Source of the DNA: Gymnopus androsaceus JB14
Lineage: Eukaryota > Basidiomycota > Agaricomycetes > Agaricales > Omphalotaceae
Direction: 5' to 3'
Assembly (NCBI GenBank): GCA_009733575.1
Contig: ML769535.1
Span: 1-64,000, forward strand
DNA length: 64,000 nucleotides
Shown piece by piece: positions 43,058-52,945 of this stretch (the first letter of the stretch is position 1; each line of letters begins with the position of its first letter). A program made the translations under genes and the position numbers. The notes beneath the pieces are model-generated. The model did not search any database, was not told the DNA's origin, and was given only the letters and a program-made list of their open reading frames with translations.

Positions 43058-43735
43058 TGAATGATCCCTCAACAACCTTCGAAGCAATAATGCCTTTATC
43101 TAATGCCAATGCTGCCAACATCAAAAGACGCCGCTTGCGAACAAAAGGTCCATGGATCTCTACTTTTGACCTCTCGGAGCAGTCCCCACAATCTGGTATA
43201 TTCCGATCATCTTTCGAGATTTCATCAACAGAAACGAGATAATCAGGGAGGTACTGTGCCATGTGATACCAAAAGGATGCGCTTTTCAGGCTACATTCTC
43301 GAGCCATCCTCTGGGCACGTTTACATTGAGTCCAGCTTGTTCAAAGCACGATGAATTGCTAAGCGCAAGAGGTTTCAGGTAGCGGTATTCCTCAAGAAGT
43401 TTCGCATATTCATCAAGGAAATGAGTTGTGTGTAATGTGCAAGACTGAGAAGATATGTACTATTGGCATTTCCAATGAATCGAGGTGTCCGCGGTCCAAT
43501 TGCCTGAGCTTTCGCAACACTGCCTGTGAGTCGATGTGTTTTCGAGCCCGATACAAAGTATTTTTTTGATAAGCCACAGATTGCAAGGATCTCTTCTTGC
43601 TCTAGAGGCTGATTAGAGTCCCGAGCATCGAGGTTTTAAAGCAATCTGCTTTGCAGCATTGGGTATCCTGCAGTTGACCATAGTGCACATGTTTTGGAGC
43701 AGCGCTTTCTTACATCCATGACTTGGCATCCCTTT
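43058..43735 (-). pseudogene. Damaged copy of the Tc1/mariner transposase
   Basis: It corresponds to the first exon of the intact gene at 46502-47221, with numerous one-base indels that break the frame (motifs YLVSVDEISKDDR and VEIHGPFVRKRRLLML remain). The C-terminal exons are absent. At 43058 it joins the end of element X. Confidence 0.85.
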
Positions 43736-43759
43736 GTTTTTATTTTATTTTTTATTTCC

Positions 43760-44185
43760 AAATGCCATTATTTTTTGCAAATCGCAATAATATTAAAGAG
43801 GATTCATAAAAATTCAGAGGTGGATTGACCCAAAATCAAATGTATAATGCTCTGTGTGCAGTAGTACTCTTGACTTTGCCTCAATATAGGTGTTCATTAT
43901 TTAGCACTCATCAGTGCTAATTTACATGATATATTCCCATGGTAAGCACTCTTCTTTTCTTTTGAACATCATCCAAACTATTGCAGTGTAATCCACCCAA
44001 TTGTCACCACAAGAAGTTGGTGTTGTTGGACTTTCATACTTCCCATCCATGTAGATAGCCGTTGGGTAGACAAACTTTTGACCCCATCACTGCTGTGATA
44101 TTCCGAGTCCTTACTTTACATCAGGAAACTTGGTTCTTTAGGGATCAAGTTTACAGTGGGAATTTCACCTAGTGCTGTAACTGTG
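43760..44185. repeat. R-A (copy 2) followed by R-P (copy 3)
   Basis: R-A from about 43785 to 44040 is joined directly at about 44042 to R-P (atgtagatagccgttgggta...). The junction lies within the CCCATC target region that also hosts the solo LTR in copy 1, so this site has been a repeated breakpoint. Confidence 0.7.
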
Positions 44186-44522
44186 TGTGGATCTCCATTT
44201 GGAAATTTTAGATGCTCTTATTTTTAGGTGCTCTTTTTTTAAAGAAAAAAACATCATCCAAACTATTGGAGTGCAATCCACCCAATTGTTACTGCATGAA
44301 GTGAGTGCTCTTGCAAGATTTATATTCCTATCTTATTGCAATTTGCAAAAATAATGGGATTTCGGAAAAATAAAACAAAATAAAACATACAATAATGACG
44401 TAGGCATGAGAGCTTTGACAAAACCTTTCACGCTTCCCACCAACAGTGCAAATCGCGTCCCAAACTGCTCTTGGTTTCTAAGACTGTTTCTTGCTCTTGA
44501 TTGTCTTATCTTGCACCATACC

Positions 44523-45927
44523 ATGAGCTCTGAAGGATTCTCCGATGATCTCAATTTCAACCAAACCTTCACTGGTAGTCAAGGTAGTTTCGAGCCTGAT
44601 TATGGTGAGTCATTGTGCTCTATCAAGTTTCTGGATCTTATTGTCTTTTAGCCTCTCAATATAACAAAGGCCAAGGTATTCGATATACACCCTCCATCCA
44701 GCCTATTCTCCCGTTACTCAAGCCCGGCGAAACACGTCGCACAAATGCTCGTAAACCAAAGCCTGTCTTATCAGCTGTTTTCTATTGCCATGAAGATCTT
44801 GACTTTGGCTCGTTCCTTGAAGCGGCTGTGCAGAGCGTTGATGGAAAAGGAAATCTGCCTTATTGTCTGGATGGTTTCAAAGTTGTAGGGCCTGAAGGAT
44901 CAGGAGAGCTGAGGTCAAACACATTTACAATTAGCTGGTCAGTAAGGGGTAAACAGGGAGTTTTGACAAACGAGGCTACATACAACAACATGCTATCTCA
45001 GAATAAGGGGGATATCAAGCTAACAATCGAAGAACTGGATGTAAGTTCCTGTGTCATGCCTAGATTTACCTCAGTCCTCATATTCAAATTAGCCACCCCA
45101 ATCTTACTTCGGCTCTATCGCACAAGCACAGGTACCGGATGAAGGTCCCGGAAATGATTCAGGTGGACATACTAAGAAGCATTGCAAGGTTTGTTCCCAT
45201 CTGAATTCTTTGTATTCCAAGTTTGACAGTCGCTACAGGTTGTTCATGAGGAATTGGAAGAGGAGACTCTCAAAAAGGAATTTATCAAGAAGATTGACCT
45301 GAAATACAGGTGTGAAGATACAAAATGCAGCTCTCCAACATGTTTTGTTATGCCCACTGGTTCTCACCTCCTTCTCACTCCTATGCATGTTTGTACCTGG
45401 GCTGCTGCTATGGTGTGCTGTATTAGCCTCTACCTGCTATGATTGCTTACTTGTAATGTACAGGTTGCTCATAAAGAGAATGTTGATATTGAGCATCCCC
45501 CTGCTACTCCACTATTTGACCACAATGGCCAGAGCCATGATGATATTGCACTTCTTGCTCGCCACCGCAGGAACCTTTCGAACCTTGAAAATACCCCAAA
45601 TACCAATGCAAATATCACTGTTAACCTCGCAGGAATCGGTGAACTAATTGATGGACGACCGGTGCTCCAAAACATTGACCATAATGCCCCTGCTCCTCCT
45701 TCCAAATCAGCCCTCCAGCCAAAACTTTCCCTTGATGTCTTTTGTGATTGTTACAATCTCAATGCAACCATTCTTGATAAACTACATGCCACAGACATTA
45801 CTGGCCCTCATAGTCTCCGTTTTTTTTTTCGGACAAAGAGTTAGTGACTGATGTGAAGCTGTCGAAGGGTGAACATGGCAATGTGCGGGATGCGCAGGAA
45901 TGCTGGAAGGAAGGTTTGGAAGAGTAG
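44523..45927 (+). CDS. Transposon-associated accessory protein with SAM-like C-terminus, second copy
   Basis: Phase-compatible introns at about 44606-44650, 45041-45131, 45189-45239 and 45421-45463 connect the exons. After an N-terminal segment (MSSEGFSDDLNF) comes a basic linker. A domain with FYCHEDLDFGSFLEAAVQSV and LKLTIEELD-like sequence looks beta-grasp-like. A cysteine cluster follows (C-E-D-T-K-C-S-S-P-T-C), then a long acidic/asparagine-rich linker. The C-terminal helix bundle (FCDCYNLNATILDKLHA, TGPHSLRF) is SAM-like. A run of 10 T at 45820-45829 breaks the frame: as written it stops at 45844, but with two fewer T it continues through SDKELVTDVKLSKGE to 45927. The architecture parallels the gene at 16625-17981. 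Function unknown; a DNA-binding helper of transposition is an inference. Confidence 0.6.
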
Positions 45928-46092
45928 AGTTGTGTTCCATCATAGCTATTGTTCATTGCATATTCCTTTGCTTTTCATTGTACATTTTGCTGTCATATGT
46001 TGTACAAATGCTCATGGTTCCATTATCCATACGGTTCTGTATTCTGTAAGGTTCAACTTGGAGCTACATACAAGGTATACTTGGCTTTATAA

Positions 46093-47221
46093 CTACAGAT
46101 AACCACAGTGTCGCCAAAAGCCCCAGGTCATCAGTGGCGTAATAACATTACAAGAATCATATAGCTCGTAAAATATCTGACCAATACCATAGAAGCCCAT
46201 ACCCATTTGATGCAGATGAGATTTGATGGCAGAGAAGGCAAGCTCGATGGGCTGATAGTCTGGCAAATATGGCAACAAATATTCAATATGGCAGCCTGTT
46301 GCAGCAGGTCAGAATCACTGTGTAGATGGTAGAGATGAGTACATACCATGTTCTGCTACAATATATCGGACCTCTGGTGAATGATGAATTTTGGCATTGC
46401 CGATGAGGATCACACTTTGAGGTGCTGGGTATGGATTCATGGTTGGAAGCTAATAAAAGAAGCAATGAGTAAAGAGCCTAAACATGTTAGAAGTGACGCA
46501 CCAGATCATCATGAAGGAATTCTACAAACAGCTCATTGTTGAATGATCCCTCAACAACCTTCGAAGCAATAATGCCTTTATCTAATGCCAATGCTGCCAA
46601 CATCAAAAGACGCCGCTTGCGAACAAAAGGTCCATGGATCTCTACTTGTTGACCTCTCGGAGCACGTCCCCACAATCTGGTATATGTCCGATCATCTTTC
46701 GAGACTTCATCAACAGAAACGAGATAATCAGGAGGGTACTGTGCCATGTGATACCAAAAGGATGCTCGCTTTTCAGGACTACATTCTCGAGCCATCCTCT
46801 GGGCACGTTTGACATTGAGTCCAGCTTGTTCAAAGGCACGATGAATTGTGCTAAGCGCAAGAGGTTTCAGGTAGCGGTATTCCTCAAGAAGTTTCGCATA
46901 TTCATCAAGGAAATGAGTTGGTGTGTAATGTGCAAGACTGAGAAGATATGTACTATTGGCATTTCCAATGAATCGAGGGTGTCCGCGTCCAATTGCCTGA
47001 GCTTTCGCAACACTGCCTGTGAGTCGATGTTGTTTTCGAGCCCGATACAAAGTATTTTTTGATAAGCCACAGATTGCAAGGATCTCTTCTTGCTCTAGAG
47101 GCTGATTAGAGTCCCGAGCATCGAGTTTTAAAGCAATCTGCTTTGCAGCATTGGGTATCCTGCAGTTGACCATAGTGCACATGTTTTGGAGCAGGCGCTT
47201 TCTTACATCATGACTTGGCAT
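46093..47221 (-). CDS. Tc1/mariner-type transposase, full-length but with altered catalytic residue
   Basis: Exons 47221-46502, 46449-46347 and 46295-46093 join in frame to 341 residues. The N-terminal helix-turn-helix reads ILAICGLSKNTLYRARKQ. The DDE_3-type catalytic domain has its first aspartate in YLVSVDEVSKDDRTYTRLWG and its glutamate in YLPDYQPIELAFSAIKSHL. The second acidic position, normally D-N-x-x-I-H-H, reads VILIGNAKIHH, a glycine for aspartate. The ORF is otherwise uninterrupted, so it was lost recently or the base is an error. Tc1/mariner enzymes cut and paste at TA dinucleotides. Flanking terminal repeats were not identified. Confidence 0.87.
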
Positions 47222-47536
47222 CCTTTGTTTTTATTTATTTTTATTTCCGAAATGCCATTATTTTTGCAAATCGCAATAATATAAAGAGGATTCATAAAAA
47301 TTCAGAGGTGGATTGACCCAAAATCAAATGTATAATGCTCTGTGTGCAGTAGTACTCTTGACTTTGCCTCAATATAGGTGTTCATTATTTAGCACTCATC
47401 AGTGCTAATTTACATGATATATTCCCATGGTAAGCACTCTTCTTTTCTTTTGAACATCATCCAAACTATTGCAGTGTAATCCACCCAATTGTCACCACAA
47501 GAAGTTGGTGTTGTTGTGACTTTCATACTCCCATCT
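47222..47536 (-). repeat. Dispersed repeat R-A, copy 3 (uninterrupted target of the solo LTR)
   Basis: Matches copies 1 and 2 closely. The CATCT at 47532-47536 followed by taacatgaacagg is the pre-insertion form of the solo-LTR site. Confidence 0.85.
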
Positions 47537-47647
47537 TAACATGAACAGGATTCAAAAACAATTGAGATGGATTAACCAAATAAGGAATGTGCAATGCTCT
47601 ATGCAAAGTAGTACTCTTGACTTTGCCTTGATATAAGACTTTATTAC

Positions 47648-48071
47648 TAGTGTGTGGCTCAGGTTGGGTTGTGTGCCCAAAACATCAACCCAACCTGGAC
47701 CCAAGGCTATACCCATACCTGGTTTGTTGGGTACCAATTTCTCCAGGTTGGGTTGGGTTATGGTTTCTCCCGGACACCCAGAATCTCATATGGAAATCCA
47801 AACCAATAATGACATCATAACCAAAAAAAAAAAAAAAAAACTCAACTTTTTTGTGATATGACATCATAATTGAGGGTTCAGGTATTCTTGTATCAAAAAA
47901 AAACAGCACAGTACTACAAATGTACTACAGCTATGAGATCAATGTGCAAAAATATTCTTGACCCTGGATGGATCTGGGTATATTGCCGGGTCTTGGGTCT
48001 GCAGAGCTGGACCTGACCCGATCCGGAAATTCAGAAACCCAGCTTACCCAGCATACCCAAGCCACACACTA
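47648..48071. mobile_element. Short TIR element X, copy 2
   Basis: The same ends as copy 1 (TAGTGTGTGGCTCAGG and AAGCCACACACTA). It has an 18-base A run at about 47824-47841 that copy 1 lacks. Internal words are the same. Confidence 0.65.
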
Positions 48072-48189
48072 GCATCAGTGCCAATTTACATAATATATTT
48101 CTACATCAAGACTCTTCTTTTCCTTTGAATGACATTCAAACCAATGAAGTACTGCTCTAATTTAGTTTCATTTATGCTTGATATTAATC

Positions 48190-48290
48190 AAATTTTTCGA
48201 AATGGCACTGTTGGGATTTGAACTCTGCTGGCTTAGGTATCACAAAAAGACCTGACCTTTTGGTAGCTGTAACCACTATGCCATACAGAT
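48190..48290 (-). repeat. tRNA-like, possibly SINE-derived segment
   Basis: On the minus strand, TGGCATAGTGGTTAC (A-box consensus TRGYNNARNNGG) is followed about 50 nt later by AGTTCAAATCC (B-box consensus GGTTCRANNCC). The ends TGGCA and TGCCA can pair as an acceptor stem. The T-arm does not fold, so it is not a working tRNA gene. It is probably a tRNA-derived SINE head or tRNA pseudogene. Confidence 0.45.
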
Positions 48291-48299
48291 TTTTATAGT

Positions 48300-50277
48300 T
48301 ATACATCTGATATACTCTAGTACCCATTGCTTCATGGTCTTTTAAGTACTTATTTTGTAATTCTGTAAAGCCCCCGATCCCCAATTGGCAGGAACCCAGT
48401 CTTTACCAGTGGCAGCACATTCCCACACCTCCCAATATTCTATATTACAATTATTATATAGTAACATACCTTAGCTTTTTACCATCACCTTGTGAGTTTG
48501 CTGAATAAACCAGTAATACCTGTTTTTGTGATTCTAAGGCTCCCAACTCCCTAGTAGGAGTCATTACACTTTTTTGAGTACCTATGTGCTCTATTCAGCA
48601 AACACATGAGATGCCAAGTCATTACAACAACTCAGGTTACAGTGATGCGGTAAATATCGCTAATAATGATTATTGGAATTGCTATGGCAATTCCAACAAC
48701 AGTGATGTTTTTATCCTTGTCAACCATTCAAAAAAGATTCATGGTAATGAATCTTACAACAGTGAGCATTTTGCATCACCAGTGCAGTGCATGTGTGGGC
48801 ACAAATGATTTTAAGCCCAACTCCCATTGGGCTGATGGCAATGCTTGCTACATTGCCAAACCAAGTCATTTTCACAACTCAGAATTTAACAAGGCTGCTC
48901 AGCTCAACTCCAGTTGGGCTGGAAATAATAAGGTTCTGTCTGAATGTTTTAGTGTGGCCTCAACCTCACTTGAATCACCATTTGGGTCATCCCCAAGTCA
49001 ATGACTTCTTGCAAGCCAAAAGGCTCTCTGTGAACTGTTGGAGTTCACGGAAAAGTTTCAGCTCGGACAGGTTGCAAGCCAGAAGGCTCTCCAATTACAG
49101 CATCCCTGATCCCTCCACCAACTCCAAGTAAGGACTCAGACCTGCCAGCATGGCAATCCCACTAGTGTAATAAATCCACACTTTCCTTACTTGAATAATC
49201 CTCCATGTGATACATTGAATGTAATAATTATCATTGCAATGATAGATAGATTCTCTATGAATGAAAAGTGATGCAAATCGGACCCTGTCGGGTTGATGTT
49301 GATGGATATCCAGGGGTCTCTTTGCCACCTGTAGGCTGTCCACTTTTTGAGATTTCTTCAAAACTAAGCATAAAAAGCAAATTTTATTCAATCGATGACA
49401 TTAAACTAAGATATATGCAGAACAGTTTTGTCTAGCATCACATGCCGCCTCTCAACTTATAGAGCCACAACGAGGTCGTTTCTCAAAAAAACAGCCTTGG
49501 GCATGGCTAGAGACTTCTTCTTGCTAGCCATGCCCAAGGCTCTTTTTTCTTTTAATGGCCTCCTTGTTATTCCATTAGTGATATACATTGCAAAAAGTCA
49601 TGTGACACCAGACAAAACTGTTTTGCCACTATCTTACTAAGAATACAGACACTGGGACAATACTTGCAGGAGGGTGAATGTAAGAAGTATGACTAAGTAG
49701 TTCAATGAGTCTTGAATCAAGTTGAATATGAGGAGTCAATCTTGAAGGAGGCTTGTCTCTTGGATGTGGTCCAGTTTCAATTTGATATCTTTGAGTAAAT
49801 TGAAGTCCATGATTGTATGCTTGCAGTCCAAAGGCAATGAAGCTTGATGGGACTTGGGGAATAAAGAAATGATTACTCGGAACTGTGGATGTGCTTTTAT
49901 ATAAAGTAGAAGGGGATTTCTAGATAATCCGATGCCAGATAGAAAGTAGGATTGGTTGGATAACTCAAACATCTATGATGGAGCAGAAGGGATGCCTTTC
50001 CGATGTCCTTCCGATGAAACACTTGATTTAGATATGTGAATGATAGTGTTGATTTTTATTATATCTACCTTATAATGTCCAGCAAGTGATACTTCATACA
50101 TCACAATGTAGATAGCTTTGATATTTATTATATCCTCCCTGTCCAAGGCATTGGATATTTTGCACAAAACACAGTGAGTCTACTTTATTAATTGCACTTC
50201 CCCACCCTGATTCCAGTTTTGTTTTGTGTTTTTGCATGATTTTATACTATACACAGTAGTTACTTAGATTCCTACAA
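48300..50277. other. Unassigned region with a strong hairpin
   Basis: Short open frames at 48584-49131 (asparagine/serine-rich) resemble the decayed sequence at 41350-41480 but carry no recognisable motif. Nothing else supported except the hairpin at 49493-49541. Confidence 0.35.
49493..49541 (+). other. Perfect 18-bp hairpin followed by a T tract
   Basis: AGCCTTGGGCATGGCTAG (49493-49510) and its exact complement (49524-49541) flank a 13-base loop. A CTTTTTTCTTTT tract follows. This could be a foldback transposon remnant, or a small structured RNA with a pol III-type stop. Confidence 0.6.
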
Positions 50278-50408
50278 TATCAGAAAACCTGGGTGTTCGC
50301 CATAGCAAGGTCCTTGATATAGATCAGTTGCTGTACAGCTCTGTACAGAACTGTGCAGAGCTGCACAGAGGGGGACCTTGCTATGGGATCACCCAGGTTT
50401 TGCTGATG
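50278..50408. mobile_element. Short TIR element of the CATCAGCAAAACCTG family, CTGTACAG subgroup
   Basis: Left end TATCAGAAAACCTGGG (eroded) and right end CCCAGGTTTTGCTGATG, with the duplication AA (50276-50277 and 50409-50410). 131 bp. The interior carries CATAGCAAGG near the left end, its complement near the right end, and palindromic CTGTACAG words between. Confidence 0.8.
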
Positions 50409-50849
50409 AACAACCCACTTTGGAGCATCTTGCCTAATACAAAAGTGTGCTGAGCTGATTAGAAGTTGATATTTGTTGCTTTGGTCTCCATTGTCTGTGC
50501 TTAATGTCTTCACAAGCATAATCCTCTAGCTGAGGGTGGTAGCAAAAGCCCACAGTTGCTCACTGGTAATGCACAGTGCATGCAAAACTCATATCAAAAT
50601 TACTTTAATCACTAAGATATACTGACCATAGCTGTACTACTAATTCCAAGTGGATTTTCCAATAGATTGGTTTACTGGACCATCTTGTTTCAAATTTTGA
50701 ATGTGCATTTTCAAGGAGGGTCAGGGACCTGCCACTGCCAGCAGCACTACTGCATACCACAGCTTGGGTGTTAAGAAAAAAGAGGAGATTGGTGTACTCT
50801 ACCAACCAAGTGTTCATGGGGTGTGACAGGTGATCTACCCTCACATGGT

Positions 50850-50888
50850 AAGGTTAAAAAAATCTGCTCAGCAGATTTTTTCAACCTT
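50850..50888. repeat. 39-bp near-perfect palindrome
   Basis: AAGGTT and AACCTT surround AAAAAAATCTGCT / AGCAGATTTTTT. It shares its core with the arms of the foldback at 51113. Confidence 0.8.
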
Positions 50889-51112
50889 ATTATGTGCCTG
50901 TTCAGAATTTTAAGTGTTCACTGGGAGCGGATTCTGGTGGAATCTATACTTATTTCACAATATGATCTTCATGTTACCTTATTTGAAACTATTTCTGGCT
51001 TGTTTATATGAAGACTGAGGAAAATTTGAGTTTTTCTTTTTTGAACTTTTTCAAGAATTTTTTTTTTGGTTGTCATGGTGTTCACAACCCCAAGTGACCA
51101 GTCACACTGGAA

Positions 51113-51214
51113 GTACAAAAAAGTCTGCTCAGAAGAAAAATAGACTGATTAAGAGTTTTTTGTCTAAAAAGTTCTTAATTGGTCCGTTTTTCATTTGAGC
51201 AGATTTTTTTGTAC
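51113..51214. repeat. Foldback (about 50-bp imperfect arms)
   Basis: It starts GTACAAAAAAGTCTGCTCAG and ends with the near-complement TGAGCAGATTTTTTTGTAC. The arms pair imperfectly almost to the centre. Probably a minimal foldback MITE. Confidence 0.75.
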
Positions 51215-51578
51215 CTCTGGCGTGAGTGACACCCTTCTGTGAACTGTTTATTTTTGGCTGATGTGATGTGACTGATGTGATGCATGACTGAACACTTGGC
51301 CAGATAAGTACAGTGCTTGGTGTGATGCCAAATCAAATGCTCAAATTCAATTCCCGGCTCTCAAACGAAGTGCAGAGAAAGGGCCTTGTCTGCTGTGATT
51401 GAACTTCACACAGTCAAAAAGGCCACATTTAGTTAATCAGTCTTCTTATCTTGGAAATTTATAAGCAAAATCTGCCATTTCCTCTGACTGTTCCCCTATA
51501 TATGGCTTATCTTGATGTCAGTGGACCAGACAGTCATACACTGTCATCCATGTTGCAGGTCAACGGCTGTTTCAAGCC

Positions 51579-52380
51579 ATGGCCTCTTGTCATTTACCAC
51601 TTCTAAGTTCTGACCCCCCACAGCTGCTGGTATTGACCATTATCAACTATCCAATGCAATCTCTCATTGACATTCTCATTCATTATCTGAAATCTGAACC
51701 CTGGTGGTCTTCCCAACAGACTGTACAGCATGACGCGCTCTTTGCATTGCCTTTAACCAAGCTCCAACTTGTGGTACCATCTACCCACCATGTGTCTAAA
51801 GAGTCTGCAATTGACTCTATCTTATATACTACATCAGCAAAACCTGTATTTTGTATTTTAATTCCCACAGCAATACTTAAAATTCCCAGCGCTCCCAGAG
51901 CTCCCAGCACTGGCCAGTGCTTGCCAGTGCTGTCAGAAATATAAAATCATACATTATTTCCAAATAAGGTAATTTTGCGGCCTCTGGGAGCTTCTGGGAG
52001 CCTCCTCCTGCATTGGCCGGACCATCTGAGTGCTGGGACGCTGAAGCGCTGGGAACTCTGGACAGTTTGCTCAAGCACTGCCCACGTCATACAGGTTTTG
52101 CTGATGTATCCTTTCCAATCACTTGCATTATATTGCAGCAGCTGATGCTATCAAAACACATTTTGGTGCAAACATTGCACTCAAATTTCACCTCTCACTT
52201 CCCCCCTGGTCAACCTGTCCATACCTCAGCACATGCATTGTGTTCTACACATTTTATTTCTACATTTTTGGCTGCACAACCCCACAGTGATATTAATTTT
52301 ATGATGGAAAAGCTTCTATATACACACATCAAACAGATTGTCAGTGTATATCCGAGTCTGCCTAGGAAAAGCTCCCCATG
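51579..52380 (+). pseudogene. Unidentified coding sequence interrupted by a MITE
   Basis: An open frame beginning at an ATG at 51579 runs into the MITE at 51832. If the MITE and one TA copy are removed, the frame continues past the site for about 60 more codons (SNHLHYIAAADAIKTHF... onward). This suggests a real gene before insertion. Motifs such as PSTHHVSKES are not recognised. Function unknown. Confidence 0.35.
51832..52106. mobile_element. Short TIR element of the CATCAGCAAAACCTG family, CTCCCAG subgroup, second copy
   Basis: Same 275-bp length as the copy at 15727 and nearly identical to it. Ends CATCAGCAAAACCTGT and ACAGGTTTTGCTGATG; duplication TA (51830-51831 and 52107-52108). Non-coding. 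Confidence 0.92.
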
Positions 52381-52945
52381 AAGACAATGAAGCTCGATTC
52401 TGACAAGCAGACATATTCATTGACTTCCCAATATGGTCTCAGTAAAGTTCAGCACAAAAATATTTGGCCTATTGTTACTCCCAAGAGGTCCATCCTACAA
52501 CAACCAATCATTTTATTGCTGGTATCCTTGAGCATTGTGATTATCCTGTTTCTATTATTGATGGCCTATTCATTCTAAAGAGTGCATTTCCCAATTCCAT
52601 TGTTGTCAATCTGTGCATACTGGTGTCTGGTTTGTCTGGGGCAGGAGAGACAACCCTCATACCAGTGTTGGCTGGGTCAGTCGACAGGCATCAAAGTCAC
52701 TGACAGGCACGTAAATGCAGTCAAGGGCATGTTTTGATGACATCAGCTTGGCATTGGCTAAGCGGTGCAAAGGACCGTTATGTTTCCGCCGCGCGCACAC
52801 AAGATAGTTTTTTGATAGTTTTACACAACTTGGCACAAAGAATATTCTTAAAAGTAGATAGAGCATTAATTATACAATTACACAATTGAACCAACTGTTT
52901 CATCCACTGCAACATCAATTCCAGCCCCTCCATCTCCATCTTCAT
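52381..52945. other. Unassigned spacer before the hAT gene
   Basis: No gene recognised. The segment near 52660-52720 may contain the terminal region of the hAT element (direct words gacaggcat/gacaggcac), but no matching end was found on the other side. Confidence 0.3.

Larger units (their letters stand above)
50796..51316. mobile_element. Inserted element of about 521 bp with 7-8 bp target duplication
   Basis: TTGGTGT flanks it at 50789-50795 and 51317-51323 (7 of 7; 8th base differs). The paralogous uninterrupted site is at about 27378-27385. CCAAGTGTTCA occurs near the left end and its complement TGAACACTTGG near the right end. It carries two internal foldbacks. No coding capacity. A hAT-type origin is possible from the duplication length. 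Confidence 0.55.
50409..51578. other. No gene; holds an inserted element and two foldbacks
   Basis: The sequence at 50760-50795 and 51317-51360 matches the continuous stretch at 27350-27410. Everything between is therefore an insertion (separate entry). Confidence 0.5.

Noticed and set aside
48190..48290. Functional tRNA gene
   Set aside because: A and B boxes are present, but the T-arm and anticodon arm do not fold and no clean acceptor stem of 7 bp exists.
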